Below, piece after piece: positions 8,486-17,376 of a stretch of DNA of 45,127 nucleotides (positions are counted from its first letter, which is position 1; each line of letters opens with the position of its first letter). The notes below the pieces were generated by a model that was not told the DNA's origin, did no database searches, and saw nothing but the letters and a program-made list of their open reading frames with translations. The translations under genes and the position numbers were made by a program. The DNA comes from Chloroflexota bacterium (GTDB lineage: Bacteria > Chloroflexota > UBA6077 > SHYK01): assembly GCA_009377635.1 (NCBI GenBank), contig WHTR01000002.1, forward strand, positions 1-45,127, read 5' to 3'.

Positions 8486-8734
8486 TCACAGCCCCTGCAC
8501 ACGCAGCGTTGAGACCTCGTCGGTCGCGAGATCGATAACGCGAACCGCGTGATTGTTCGTGTCGGCCACGTATATCCGCCCAAGCGCGGCAGACATCCCA
8601 CTCGGCTCGTTGAACGCCGCCGACTCCCGGGGGCCATCGGCATGCCCCGCAACCCCGGTACCAGACCAGGTCGTCACCGTTCGCATCGCCACGCCGCACC
8701 GTTTGATCTTGTGGTTATCGGAGCAGCTACTCAT
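8486..8734 (-). pseudogene. remnant of an NHL-repeat protein
   Basis: An 82-codon frame whose last 55 residues match NHL beta-propeller repeats: GTGVAGHADGP, FNEPSGMS, RIYVADTNNHAVRVIDLAT and then TLRVQGL before a TGA. NHL proteins have several such repeats, often after a thioredoxin-like domain, so this is a fragment of about one and a half blades. The first residues (MSSCSDNHK...) do not look like a natural N-terminus. It is in the same frame as the LuxR-type gene just downstream. It probably marks an old deletion; a short expressed peptide cannot be excluded. Confidence 0.65.
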
Positions 8735-8809
8735 GGGTTTCTGGCCCGCGTCGAGGAATGCACGGCGCCCCGCCGATCGCCTGAGACCGGCGAGCCTGAG
8801 GGCAAACAG

Positions 8810-8838
8810 AGCACGGCCGTTCAGGCCGCGGCTGTGCT
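8810..8838 (-). terminator. hairpin terminator after greA
   Basis: On the minus strand, AGCACAGCCG pairs with CGGCCGTGCT (one G:U pair) around a 9-base loop, starting eight bases past the greA stop codon. A short pyrimidine-rich stretch (CTGTTTG) follows on the minus strand, which fits intrinsic termination. Confidence 0.6.
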
Positions 8839-8845
8839 CACGCGA

Positions 8846-9316
8846 TCAGCGAACGTCCACGATCGTCAGGCGGCGCATCCCGGCGGGAGTCTCAACAGAT
8901 ACCTGGTCGCCAGTCCGGTGCCCCAGGACCGCCCGGCCGACGGGCGACGTCTGCGATAGTCGCCCAGCTCGCGGGTCGGCCTCAGCATGATCGACGATGA
9001 TGTATTCCTCTTGCTCTCCGTCGGCGTCGCGAATGACGACGCGGGCTCCAAAGGCGACCTCGGTATGGCGCTCCTTCCGCTCTGGGACAACCTCGACCTC
9101 AGACAGCGTGCGATCGAGCTCCCCGATGCGCTGCTCGAGGATGGCGAGCTCCGTCTTGGCGTCCTCGTAGGCGGTGCTGTCGCCCGAGTCTCCGTGCGAC
9201 TCTTCACGCGCCTGCCTGATGCGCTCGGCAAGCTCCTGGCGCCGAACCTGCCTCAGGTGATCCAGTTCGGCATGGAGCCGCTCAAGTCCTTCTCGGGTGA
9301 GGCGGATCTTCGCCAT
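8846..9316 (-). CDS. greA: GreA/GreB-family transcription elongation factor
   Basis: GreA-type factor of 156 residues, the normal length. It enters the RNA polymerase secondary channel and stimulates transcript cleavage in backtracked complexes. The N-terminal coiled coil (about residues 5-75) carries the acidic tip region around GDSGDSTAYEDAK, with the two acidic residues needed for cleavage. The C-terminal FKBP-like domain shows SPVGRAVLGHRTGDQV. An upstream extension of the frame to 9493 exists but is unlike the family. AGGAAAGG lies nine bases before the ATG at 9316, which sets the start at MAKIRL. A nearer ATG would sit directly on that site. Confidence 0.92.
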   Translation of the reverse strand: MAKIRLTREGLERLHAELDHLRQVRRQELAERIRQAREESHGDSGDSTAYEDAKTELAILEQRIGELDRTLSEVEVVPERKERHTEVAFGARVVIRDADGEQEEYIIVDHAEADPRAGRLSQTSPVGRAVLGHRTGDQVSVETPAGMRRLTIVDVR

Positions 9317-9558
9317 GGAGATCATCCTTTCCTGTCGCGCCGCGTCGGCGCCCCGGCCACTGGGGCGCCCTGACGCGCTGCCCCCAATGGATCCTGGTGT
9401 TTTAGTGAATTTGCAGCAACAGTGCAAACCAGCTTCTCTCTGCCTTCCCCTGGCGCAACGACCAGCCATGGCACGTGAAGCCTCGTCTGTCATTTGAAGG
9501 TAGTGTATAGCTTGCCCGCACGCCGCTGTCCAGCCCCCAGCGCTGCGTCAAACGGAGC

Positions 9559-10461
9559 TCAACCGCGCAGGCCGGCTACCTGTTCGTGTGCGTGGTAGGA
9601 GCTTCGCACGAGGGGGCCGGCCTCGACGTGCCGGAAGTCGAGCGCCAGAGCATCCTCTCGCAGAGAGCCGAACTCCTCCGGCGTGTAGTAGCGCGCGATG
9701 GGCAGGTGCCACGACGAGGGACGCAGGTACTGTCCGACGGTGAGCACGTCGACCCCGGCCCGACGGAGGTCGGCGAAGACGCTCAGGAGCTCGGCGCGGT
9801 TCTCTCCGAGCCCGACCATCACGCCGGACTTGGTGAGCGTTCCCGGATCCATCTCCTTGGCCCGGCGCAGCAGATCGAGCGATTTCGCATAAACCGCTTT
9901 GGGCCGGACCCACCCGTACAGGCGAGGCACCGTCTCGGTGTTGTGGTTCAGGATCTCCGGGCGCGCATCCATCACCGTCCGAAGAGCATTCCAGTCGCCC
10001 TGAAAGTCCGGGATCAGCACCTCCACGGCGCACCGCGGCGAGCGCTCCCGGATGCGCCGAATCGAGTCGGCGAAGATGCTGGCGCCGCCGTCTGGCAAGT
10101 CGTCCCGCGTCACCGACGTGAGGACTGCGTGCCGCAGTCCGAGCGACTCGACGGCGCGAGCCACCCGCCCGGGTTCGTCGAGGTCCAGCGTGTGGGGCCG
10201 TCCGGTCGCCACCGCGCAGAACCCGCACGCACGGGTGCAGACGTCGCCGAGGAGCATGAGCGTCGCCGTGCCGTGCTCCCAGCACTCACCAATGTTGGGG
10301 CAGCGCGCCTCCTCGCACACCGTGTGCAGGCGCTCCTCCCGGACGAGCTGCCGCAGCCTGATGGAGTTCTGCCCCCCTGGAAACCGCACTTTGAGCCAGG
10401 GTGGCTTCGCCCCGCCTTGGGCCGGGGCGCTCCTGCGCGGATACGTCGGTGGATGGTCCAC
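9559..10461 (-). CDS. lipA: lipoyl synthase (radical SAM)
   Basis: Radical SAM enzyme that inserts two sulfur atoms into octanoyl chains on E2 or H proteins to form the lipoyl cofactor. The auxiliary [4Fe-4S] cluster motif is [12 protein letters not shown] (C-x4-C-x5-C, about residues 49-60), and the radical SAM motif is CTRACGFC (C-x3-C-x2-C, about 75-82). The conserved C-terminal RSSYHA is present, including the serine that ligates the auxiliary cluster. The 300 residues are normal. Start is a GTG with GGAG upstream. It lies 119 bases downstream of the transketolase half-gene on the same strand and may share its transcript. No lipB is seen nearby. Confidence 0.96.
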   Translation of the reverse strand: MDHPPTYPRRSAPAQGGAKPPWLKVRFPGGQNSIRLRQLVREERLHTVCEEARCPNIGECWEHGTATLMLLGDVCTRACGFCAVATGRPHTLDLDEPGRVARAVESLGLRHAVLTSVTRDDLPDGGASIFADSIRRIRERSPRCAVEVLIPDFQGDWNALRTVMDARPEILNHNTETVPRLYGWVRPKAVYAKSLDLLRRAKEMDPGTLTKSGVMVGLGENRAELLSVFADLRRAGVDVLTVGQYLRPSSWHLPIARYYTPEEFGSLREDALALDFRHVEAGPLVRSSYHAHEQVAGLRG

Positions 10462-10580
10462 GTGTGACTCCAGCGGCAGGGTGCTGGTGTGCCCGATCCG
10501 TCGCAGACTCGCTATCCTGACCCGAACGAGCCCGCTCGCTTCATCGGACCGGGCAGCTGCAGGGGCGGTGTCCAGGACGG

Positions 10581-11552
10581 CTAGCGGCGCCCCTTCCGGT
10601 CGAGGGCGCGCCTTGCGGCCGCGGCCACGTCGGCGGCCGTGAGATGGTACTGCGCGAGAAGCTCGTCTGCCTCGCCGGAGATGCCGTAGTCTCGCGCCGC
10701 GACGAACTCTATCGGAGCCGGAGCGGCTTCTGCCACCGTTCGCGCGACTGCTTCACCGGTCCCGCCGGCGAGAAAATGCTCCTCGGCAACCACCAGGGCA
10801 CCGGTTTCCGTCGTGGCTCGCACCACGGCGTCGCGATCGAGCGGAACAACGGTGTGCATGTCGAGCACGCGCGCCCGTACTCCCTCCACATCGAGCATCT
10901 CCGCAGCTTCGATAGCGGCCGCCACCATGACCCCGTTGGCGATGATCGTGACATCCTGCCCTTCCACAACCTCGACGGCGCGCCCGATCTCAAAGGTGTC
11001 GAAGGAGTCGTACACGCGCACGGCCTTGGCCCTGCCGAGCCGGATGTACACGGGCCCTACGTGCCGCGCGGCGGCATGGGTTGCCCAGAAGGCACAGGTC
11101 TCGTCGGCGGGCACCATGACGACGAAGCCGTGCAGCGCGCGCATGAGGGCGACGTCCTCGAGCGCCTGCGCCGACTTGCCGTCTGCTCCGGTGATGAGGC
11201 CCGCGTGGGAGGCCACCAGCTTGACATTCGCCTTCGGCTGCGCCACGACCACGCGGAGCTGATCGAAGCAGCGACCAGGCGCGAACACGGCGAAACTGCT
11301 CGCGAAGGCAATCTTGCCGCACGCCGCGAGGCCAGCCGCAATCCCGATGAGGTTCTGCTCGCACACGCCGACGTTGAAGAATCGGTCTGGGTACCGCCCC
11401 CCGAATCGAGCGGTCATCGTCGACACAGACAGGTCCGCGTCGAGAACGACGATTCGAGGATCCTCAGCACCGAGCGCGATGAGCGCGTTACCATACGCTT
11501 CCCGCGTTGCTGCGCCCGGGACGAGACGCCGAATACGTTCAGAAACAATCAC
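10581..11552 (-). CDS. transketolase C-terminal subunit (split type), divergent
   Basis: A 323-residue protein holding the pyrimidine-binding and C-terminal domains of transketolase, as in split transketolases or the beta subunit of related 2-oxoacid enzymes. The glutamate that activates thiamine diphosphate is in [12 protein letters not shown] (about residues 62-73). The usual GEDGxxHQ motif reads GADGKSAQ here, so the glutamate and the substrate-binding histidine are both replaced by alanine. The SHAG histidine just before it is kept. No N-terminal half lies next to it; only an intergenic stretch and a divergent gene are upstream. Activity as a true transketolase is therefore uncertain; another ThDP-dependent ligase or deviant subunit is possible. 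Start is a GTG. Confidence 0.85.
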   Translation of the reverse strand: MIVSERIRRLVPGAATREAYGNALIALGAEDPRIVVLDADLSVSTMTARFGGRYPDRFFNVGVCEQNLIGIAAGLAACGKIAFASSFAVFAPGRCFDQLRVVVAQPKANVKLVASHAGLITGADGKSAQALEDVALMRALHGFVVMVPADETCAFWATHAAARHVGPVYIRLGRAKAVRVYDSFDTFEIGRAVEVVEGQDVTIIANGVMVAAAIEAAEMLDVEGVRARVLDMHTVVPLDRDAVVRATTETGALVVAEEHFLAGGTGEAVARTVAEAAPAPIEFVAARDYGISGEADELLAQYHLTAADVAAAARRALDRKGRR

Positions 11553-11864
11553 GTGCGGATTCCCAGGGAGGCAAGCTGAGGACAGTCGTCGTGGCCACTC
11601 GCCAGGATTCTAGCATAACCTGCGAACAGGTCCCTGTTTACTCTTGACTTCGCGTCGACCCTAGACACGTACGGTGTTCAGTCGAACCGTCGTACGCACG
11701 AACTGGACTTGCCCGTCGATAGGCTCCGACCCCACACCGATCTCGATGAATGTCAGAGTCGTGAGCCAGGAACCGTTCGGCGGTATCGGGCATGATGCTA
11801 GCACGAGCTCCTCGTGCCCTGTGATATGCTGTGACCGAAGAAGCTTTATTGCGTAGAGGGCAGA
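11553..11864. other. 312-base gap between divergent genes
   Basis: Holds the start regions of the transketolase half-gene (minus) and the DJ-1/PfpI gene (plus). A 14-base palindrome AACAGGTCCCTGTT lies near 11625-11638. A hairpin GCACGAG-CTC-CTCGTGC lies at 11801-11817, followed by a -10-like TATGCT at 11825-11830, giving a candidate operator and promoter for the plus-strand gene. No coding potential is recognised. Confidence 0.4.
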
Positions 11865-12425
11865 GTGGAGCTAGACGGGGTTCGAATCGCAATTCTCGCG
11901 GAGTCGCTGTACGAGGACCTCGAGCTGTGGTACCCGTACCTTCGATTGCAAGAGGCCGGGGCTGAGGTCTTCGTCGTTGGCAGCGGGTCGGCGCAGACCT
12001 ACAACAGCAAGCACGGCTACCCGGTGACCGTTGACGCGGACGCCGACACGGTGGACGCACAGCAGTTCGACGGGATCGTGATCCCCGGCGGCTGGGCGCC
12101 AGACTACCTGCGGCGCCATGGGGCAGTCCTTCGGCTGGTCCGCGATGCGGCGGAGGGTGGCAAGCTCGTGGCTGCCATCTGCCACGCGGGATCCGTCCTG
12201 GTGTCGGCGCGGGTGCTGTCCGGCCGGACCGTCACGGGCTACTACTCTATTCGGGATGACATGACCAACGCGGGCGCCATCTACGTCGACGAGGAGGCCG
12301 TGCGCGACCGCAACTTTGTGACGTCGCGCCACCCCATGGATCTGCCGGCGTTCTGCCGCGAGATCATCGGCGCGCTCCAGGAGCTCCGAAAGGCGCCGAT
12401 CGCCGCGCGGCGCGCATCGAGCTAG
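11865..12425 (+). CDS. DJ-1/PfpI family protein
   Basis: A 186-residue member of the DJ-1/PfpI class I glutamine-amidotransferase-like superfamily; members are described as intracellular proteases, deglycases or stress chaperones. The nucleophile elbow is AICHAG (about residues 104-109) with the reactive cysteine followed by histidine as in PfpI/YhbO proteins. The acidic residue that tunes this cysteine is likely E18 in YEDLEL, and GGWAPDYLR resembles the PfpI GGxxPDxLR segment. The GTG start is preceded by AGAGGG. It lies 55 bases before the phosphofructokinase gene, so the two may be co-transcribed, though no functional link is evident. Confidence 0.9.
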   Translation: MELDGVRIAILAESLYEDLELWYPYLRLQEAGAEVFVVGSGSAQTYNSKHGYPVTVDADADTVDAQQFDGIVIPGGWAPDYLRRHGAVLRLVRDAAEGGKLVAAICHAGSVLVSARVLSGRTVTGYYSIRDDMTNAGAIYVDEEAVRDRNFVTSRHPMDLPAFCREIIGALQELRKAPIAARRASS

Positions 12426-12480
12426 TGCGCCCTCACCTGGCCGTTGGACGTTCGCGTGCCCCCGGTCGACGGGGCTAGCG

Positions 12481-13656
12481 GTGGGCACACTCGTCGTTGC
12501 CCAGTCGGGCGGTCCGACGGCGGTCATGAATGCCAGCCTGGTGGGGGCGATCGCTGGTGCCCGAGGAGATCGTCGAGTAGACCGCATCCTCGGCGCACGC
12601 TTCGGCATCGAAGGCATCCTCGCCGATGATTACGTCGATCTGACCGAGCTGCCGACGGAGGCGCTGGTGGCTCTCAAGGAGACGCCCGGCGCCGGGCTCG
12701 GGTCCTCACGGTACCGCGCATCTGACACGGAGATTCACCGCATCGTCTCGGCGCTCGTGGCCAGGGACGCATCGTGGCTCCTGACCATCGGCGGCAACGA
12801 TACGGCCGACACGCTGCACCGGATTCAGCTCGCCGCGCAGGACGCTGGCCTTCCCCTCAGCGTCGTGGGCATCCCGAAGACCATCGACAACGACCTGCCC
12901 GGGATGGACCATTGCCCGGGCTACGGGAGCGCTGCCCGTTATGTGGCGGTAGCCGTTCGCGAGGCGGGCATCGACACCTGCGCCATGCAGCGGACCGATC
13001 CGGTCAAGATCGTCGAGGTCATGGGACGGAACGCGGGATGGCTCGCGGCCGCGGCGCGACTCGGGCGCCACGAGCCGGACCAGGCGCCACAGCTGGTTTT
13101 CTTCCCCGAGCGTCCCCGGTCCGTCGAGCAGATGGTCGACGAGATCGCCGGCGCTTATCGGGCCCATGGTTGGGCCGTGGTCGTCGTGTCCGAGAATCAG
13201 ACGGACGAGGCCGGGCGCCCGCTCGCGGGCGATCAGCCGGTTCACATCGACCCTCACGGGCATCGCTACAACGAAAGTCCAGGCGCGCACCTTGCACGCC
13301 TGGTGCAGTCGACCTTCGGCGTTCGGGCGCGCTACGAGCGGCCGGGCAGCCTCCAGCGGACGTCGACCACGATCGTGTCCGAGACCGACGCCATCGAGGC
13401 ACGGCTTGCCGGTGTCGACGCCGTGAAGCGAGCTCTCCGGGGGGAGAGCGACGTGATGGTGGCGATCCAGCGGGAGCCGGGGCTCGCATACTCCGTGCGA
13501 TACGAGGCGACACCGCTGAGCGAGATCGCGGCCCGCGAGCGGCACCTGCCCGACGAGTTCATCGCCTCCTCGGGCACGGACGTGACAGACGCGTTTCTCG
13601 CCTACGTACGCCCCCTCATCGGCGGATCGCTCCCTCCGATCCTAAGTCTGGTCTGA
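12481..13656 (+). CDS. 6-phosphofructokinase, PPi-dependent type
   Basis: Phosphofructokinase-family enzyme of 391 residues that phosphorylates fructose 6-phosphate. Two positions separate PPi- from ATP-using enzymes. Here they read GGNDT (aspartate where ATP enzymes have glycine) and PKTIDND (lysine where ATP enzymes have glycine). Both point to pyrophosphate as phosphoryl donor, making the step reversible. The usual GGD aspartate is asparagine here, as in some PPi-type subgroups. The MGRNAGW sugar-phosphate motif and FFPERP follow. Start is a GTG. The short pyruvate kinase at 25016 is another glycolytic gene in this window. It is followed after 18 bases by the cobalamin cluster. Confidence 0.9.
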   Translation: MGTLVVAQSGGPTAVMNASLVGAIAGARGDRRVDRILGARFGIEGILADDYVDLTELPTEALVALKETPGAGLGSSRYRASDTEIHRIVSALVARDASWLLTIGGNDTADTLHRIQLAAQDAGLPLSVVGIPKTIDNDLPGMDHCPGYGSAARYVAVAVREAGIDTCAMQRTDPVKIVEVMGRNAGWLAAAARLGRHEPDQAPQLVFFPERPRSVEQMVDEIAGAYRAHGWAVVVVSENQTDEAGRPLAGDQPVHIDPHGHRYNESPGAHLARLVQSTFGVRARYERPGSLQRTSTTIVSETDAIEARLAGVDAVKRALRGESDVMVAIQREPGLAYSVRYEATPLSEIAARERHLPDEFIASSGTDVTDAFLAYVRPLIGGSLPPILSLV

Positions 13657-13674
13657 GCGGGTTCGGGAGGGCCC

Positions 13675-14601
13675 ATGCTCGGCGAAGCCGCTGCGGTGCT
13701 GGCGCTCGCTCTGGTGCTCGAGCTCATCGTGAGCGACCCACGAACGCGCTGGCATCCCGTCGCGCTATTCGGGAGCGCCGTGGGTATCTTCGTGCGGCTG
13801 GCCCCTCGGGAAGGGCGGGCGCGGCAGCTCGCCTACGGGGCGTTAATGGTTACTGCGGGAGCGGGCGGGGTGACACTCGGCTCGGTCATTGCGTTGCGAT
13901 GGGCCGGAGAGCTGAATGGCATGGCGGCGACGATCCTCGGAGCGGTGCTCTTGAAGTTCAGCTTTTCATATCGACAGCTGGAGCAGGAGGCACTGCTGGT
14001 CGCCAGCCAGGTAGAGCAGGACGCTCTGGGGACGGCCCGCGCATCTCTGCGAGCGCTTGTCGGGCGAGACACGCGCGATCTCTCGGCGAGCCTCGCCGCG
14101 TCGGCAGCGATCGAGTCCATTGCCGAGAACCTCAGCGACTCTTTCGTGGCCCCGTTGCTCTTCTATGCGCTCTTCGGCGTGCCGGGCGCGCTCGCGTACC
14201 GGGCAATCAACACCTTCGACGCGATGATCGGCTACCATGGCCCCTACGAATACCTAGGCCGGTTCAGCGCCAGAATCGACGACGTCGCCAATGTCGTGCC
14301 TGCGCGGCTCACGGCCCTGCTCCTCGTCGTCGCAGCGGCGGCGACGGGTGCTGACGGACGGTCCGCTTTCCGCACCGCGTTGCGCGACCACGCACGAACC
14401 GAGAGTCCCAATGCCGGCTGGCCCATGGCCGCGATGGCCGGCGCTCTCAATGTGGAGCTGGAGAAAACCGACTCGTACGTCCTCGGGGACCCACGCACCG
14501 AGCGGACCCCGGGGCGGGTGCGCGAGGCGGTACGGGTCGCTCGCTGGGCAGCGGTCCTGACGGCAGCGCTCACCCTTGCGGCGTCGGGGCCTGGGGGTTA
14601 G
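13675..14601 (+). CDS. cbiB: adenosylcobinamide-phosphate synthase
   Basis: Integral membrane enzyme of 308 residues that joins adenosylcobyric acid with aminopropanol phosphate (or its precursor) in cobalamin synthesis. It has the family hallmarks: SDPRTRWHPV near the N-terminus, ESIAENLSDSFVAPLLFY with the conserved AENLSD core (about residues 145-160), YRAINTFDAMIGY and ESPNAGWPMAAMAGAL. Several hydrophobic segments are visible (about 4-20, 55-80, 155-175, 205-225 and 285-300). GGGAGG is just before the ATG. It starts 18 bases after the phosphofructokinase gene and ends three bases before the next cobalamin gene, so it leads a cbiB-cobD-cobQ set. Confidence 0.94.
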   Translation: MLGEAAAVLALALVLELIVSDPRTRWHPVALFGSAVGIFVRLAPREGRARQLAYGALMVTAGAGGVTLGSVIALRWAGELNGMAATILGAVLLKFSFSYRQLEQEALLVASQVEQDALGTARASLRALVGRDTRDLSASLAASAAIESIAENLSDSFVAPLLFYALFGVPGALAYRAINTFDAMIGYHGPYEYLGRFSARIDDVANVVPARLTALLLVVAAAATGADGRSAFRTALRDHARTESPNAGWPMAAMAGALNVELEKTDSYVLGDPRTERTPGRVREAVRVARWAAVLTAALTLAASGPGG

Positions 14602-14604
14602 GGG

Positions 14605-15768
14605 ATGGAGATACGAGAGATGGCGGTCACACGGGCACCCGGCGCCCAACACCCTTCCCCCAATCCCTGGGTCGCGGCGCTGACCCCGGCCGTCCATGGG
14701 GCGCTCGATCGATCCGTCGCCGAGGAGAACGGAGTCTCCCCGGACCACGTGCTCGATTTCAGCGCGAACGGAAACGTCATCGGTCCGCCGGAGGCAGTGG
14801 GGCCCGCCATCGCTGGCGTCGACGTCACGCGCTATCCGGATCGGCGGGCGGCAATGCTCGCTCGCGCCCTGGAGGAGCGCCACGGCGTCACTCCCTCTGC
14901 GGTCGTTGTCGGCAACGGCTCGACTGAGATGATCTGGAGCGTCGCGCGCGCGTATCTGGCCCCCGGGGACGTCGCGCTCGTGGTCGGGCCAACGTACGGC
15001 GAGTACGCAGCCGCCTCGGCCGCGATGGGCGCGGAGGTGTGCGACTCCGCCGTGATGAACGACGTCGGAGGCGCGACGCCTCACGTGGCCGCGCGTGAAG
15101 ACGAGGTTGCAGCGTCAGTCCGTCGCCGCCTCGAGCACGTCCGGCCTCGCGTCGCGTGGATATGTCACCCGAACAACCCCACAGGAGCTCCATTTCCCGT
15201 CTGGGCGCTGCCGGAGTTCGCCGCGGCGTCGCCCGGAACGTTGTTCGTCGTCGACGAGGCCTATCTCCCCCTGTGCGACGCGCTCGCATCCGCGCTCCCC
15301 GCGGTCGCCGGAGGGCGGGTCGTCATGCTCCGATCGTTGACGAAGGACCTGGCGCTGGCAGGCCTGCGCGTCGGATATGCCGTCGCCGCCCCGGGCGTCG
15401 CGGACGCTCTTCGCCGTGTTACCCCTCCCTGGAGTGTGAGCAGCGTCGCCCAGGCAGCAGCGCTTGCGGCGCTAGCGGACGATGAGCACGCTCGACGCGC
15501 CAGGGCGGCCGTCACCGCGGCCCGCGCCCACCTCTCAGACGGACTTCAGCGCCTGGGACTCCACCCGCGCCCCAGCGTCGCCAACTTCGTCCTCGTCCGG
15601 GTGGGCGACGGTCCAGCCGTAGCGAGGCGGCTGCTCGAGCTGGGGTGCGCCGTTCGGGACTGCACCTCCTTCGGCCTGCCCGAATGCATCCGGATCGGCG
15701 TGCGGGCCATTCACGAACAGGAGCGGCTTCTCGCAGCCCTCGCGAGCGTTCTGCGGAATGAGGGCTGA
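14605..15768 (+). CDS. cobD: L-threonine-O-3-phosphate decarboxylase-like / histidinol-phosphate aminotransferase family
   Basis: Fold type I PLP enzyme of 387 residues. In a cobalamin cluster it is best read as the CobD/CobC protein that makes aminopropanol phosphate from threonine phosphate. The PLP lysine is in SLTKDLALAGLRVGY (about residues 245-259), the HPNNPTG phosphate-binding segment is at about 189-195, and VVDEAY carries the aspartate that pairs with the pyridine nitrogen. DFSANGN near residue 52 resembles the CobC/CobD N-terminal DFSxNxN. An ATG at 14620 preceded by GGAG is an alternative start; the first residues are linker-like. The histidinol-phosphate aminotransferase role is the main alternative. 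Confidence 0.88.
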   Translation: MEIREMAVTRAPGAQHPSPNPWVAALTPAVHGALDRSVAEENGVSPDHVLDFSANGNVIGPPEAVGPAIAGVDVTRYPDRRAAMLARALEERHGVTPSAVVVGNGSTEMIWSVARAYLAPGDVALVVGPTYGEYAAASAAMGAEVCDSAVMNDVGGATPHVAAREDEVAASVRRRLEHVRPRVAWICHPNNPTGAPFPVWALPEFAAASPGTLFVVDEAYLPLCDALASALPAVAGGRVVMLRSLTKDLALAGLRVGYAVAAPGVADALRRVTPPWSVSSVAQAAALAALADDEHARRARAAVTAARAHLSDGLQRLGLHPRPSVANFVLVRVGDGPAVARRLLELGCAVRDCTSFGLPECIRIGVRAIHEQERLLAALASVLRNEG

Positions 15769-15771
15769 GGG

Positions 15772-17376
15772 ATGAGCACTGGGGCGCGTCCGGGGGCTTC
15801 ACGGTACGGAATGCCCGACACGCATCGTTGCCTCATGGTGCAGGGAACTGCCTCGCACGTGGGCAAGAGCATCTTGGTGGCGGGTCTCTGCCGCCTGTTT
15901 CGGCAGGAGGGGCTGCGCGTCGCTCCCTTCAAGGCCCAGAATATGGCGCTCAACTCCTTCGCGACGCACGACGGGCACGAGATCGGCCGAGCCCAGGCCG
16001 CCCAGGCCGAGGCCGCCGGTATCGAGCCCACCCCTGATATGAACCCGATCCTCCTGAAGCCCGAGGGCAACGCGCGTTCGCAGGTCGTCGTGGGAGGGCG
16101 GGTGTACGCCACGATGGACGCCGCCGAGTACCACCGTCGGACAGAAGAGCTCTGGCCGGTTGTTGAGGCGAGCCTCCAGCGGCTCGTCGCAGGCTGTGAC
16201 ATCGTCATCATCGAGGGCGCTGGGAGCCCCGTCGAGATGAACCTTGCCGCCCACGACCTCGTGAACATGCGGGTGGCGCTAGCGATCTCTGCGCCGGTCT
16301 TACTCGTCGCCGACATCGACCGGGGCGGCGTGTTCGCGGCGTTGCTGGGCACCATGGCACTGCTGCGGCGAGCCGAGCGCGACCTCGTCGCGGGCTTCGT
16401 CATCAACAAGTTCCGGGGCGACCCGGACCTGTTCGCACCGGGGATCGCGTTCCTCGAGCGGCGCCTTCGAAGGCCCGTGCTCGGGGTCGTCCCGTGGATC
16501 GAGCAGATCGGCATCGCTGAGGAGGACTCGCAGGGCCTCCCGGCGGGATCGGGGGCCAAGGGTCGGGAGTCACGGGGGAGAGCCAATGCGTCGGACGGCC
16601 CCACCGCTGACACCTACGTCGCTCACCCCTCCCTGGACGTGTTGGTCGTCCGCCTGCCGCACATCGCCAACTTCGACGACTTCGACCCTCTGGCCGCACG
16701 ACGCGGCGTCGTCGTGCGGTATGTCGACGCGGCAGCGGACTTCGGCGAGCCCGATCTGGTGATCCTGCCCGGGACGAAGACGACGCGCGCTGACCTAGGC
16801 TTCCTCCGGGAGCGAGGGCTCGATCGCGCGATCGAGGCGCACGCGCACCGAGGTGGTGCTGTGATCGGGATCTGCGGCGGATACCAGATGCTGGGCGAGC
16901 GCGTCGAGGACCACGAGGGGATCGAGGGTCCGCCGGGAACGTCTCGCGGTCTGGGCCTCCTCCCCGCCGTAACGCGATACGAGTCCGAGAAGGCGACCGT
17001 CCAGGTCACTGGCCAGGTGATGACGGCGAGCGGAATGTTGGCTGACGTGCGAGGCGCCGCCATCTCCGCGTACGAGATCCACATGGGGCACACGACCGCC
17101 AGCGCGGCTCCCGCCTTCGTGATCGCTCGTGAGGACGGCGCGACTCGAGCCGAGGGCGCGATGTCCGCGGACGGCACCGTCGTGGGAACGTACCTCCACG
17201 GGCTGTTCCACAACCGCGCGCTCGTCGAGAGCGTAGTCGCATGGCTAGCGCAGCGGCGAGACGTCTCTCTGCCGGCAGCCACCCACCGCGAAGATCCCTA
17301 CGATCGCCTGGCTGACGTCCTGCGCCGCTCGTTGAACATGGATCGCCTGCGCGCCCTCGCCGGCATCTCCGGCTAG
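15772..17376 (+). CDS. cobQ: cobyric acid synthase
   Basis: Glutamine-dependent amidotransferase of 534 residues that amidates adenosylcobyrinic a,c-diamide at the b, d, e and g side chains. The N-terminal ATP-binding synthetase domain starts with MVQGTASHVGKSILVAGL (P-loop-like) and contains PFKAQNMALNS and VADIDRGGVFA. The C-terminal class I amidotransferase domain has the nucleophile cysteine in GICGGYQMLG (about residue 368) and the catalytic histidine in GTYLHGLF. A glycine/serine-rich insertion lies at about 258-280 (GSGAKGRESRGRAN) and is encoded by a G-run-rich tract at 16545-16580. The gene starts three bases after cobD; an ATG at 15811 is possible. Confidence 0.96.
   Translation: MSTGARPGASRYGMPDTHRCLMVQGTASHVGKSILVAGLCRLFRQEGLRVAPFKAQNMALNSFATHDGHEIGRAQAAQAEAAGIEPTPDMNPILLKPEGNARSQVVVGGRVYATMDAAEYHRRTEELWPVVEASLQRLVAGCDIVIIEGAGSPVEMNLAAHDLVNMRVALAISAPVLLVADIDRGGVFAALLGTMALLRRAERDLVAGFVINKFRGDPDLFAPGIAFLERRLRRPVLGVVPWIEQIGIAEEDSQGLPAGSGAKGRESRGRANASDGPTADTYVAHPSLDVLVVRLPHIANFDDFDPLAARRGVVVRYVDAAADFGEPDLVILPGTKTTRADLGFLRERGLDRAIEAHAHRGGAVIGICGGYQMLGERVEDHEGIEGPPGTSRGLGLLPAVTRYESEKATVQVTGQVMTASGMLADVRGAAISAYEIHMGHTTASAAPAFVIAREDGATRAEGAMSADGTVVGTYLHGLFHNRALVESVVAWLAQRRDVSLPAATHREDPYDRLADVLRRSLNMDRLRALAGISG

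Noticed and set aside
8486-8488. TGA at the end of the NHL remnant as a second selenocysteine codon
   Set aside because: The frame after it runs into the LuxR-type protein and does not continue NHL similarity; no hairpin comparable to a SECIS element follows.
9586-10467. 293-codon plus-strand frame
   Set aside because: Antisense of lipA, which has all its cysteine motifs.
11876-11890. GGTTCGAATC, as in a tRNA T-arm or att site
   Set aside because: No acceptor stem, anticodon arm or D-arm surrounds it; it is inside the start of the DJ-1/PfpI gene.
12774-14354. 526-codon open frame on the plus strand
   Set aside because: It overlaps phosphofructokinase and cbiB in another frame; the product is extremely arginine-rich without motifs.
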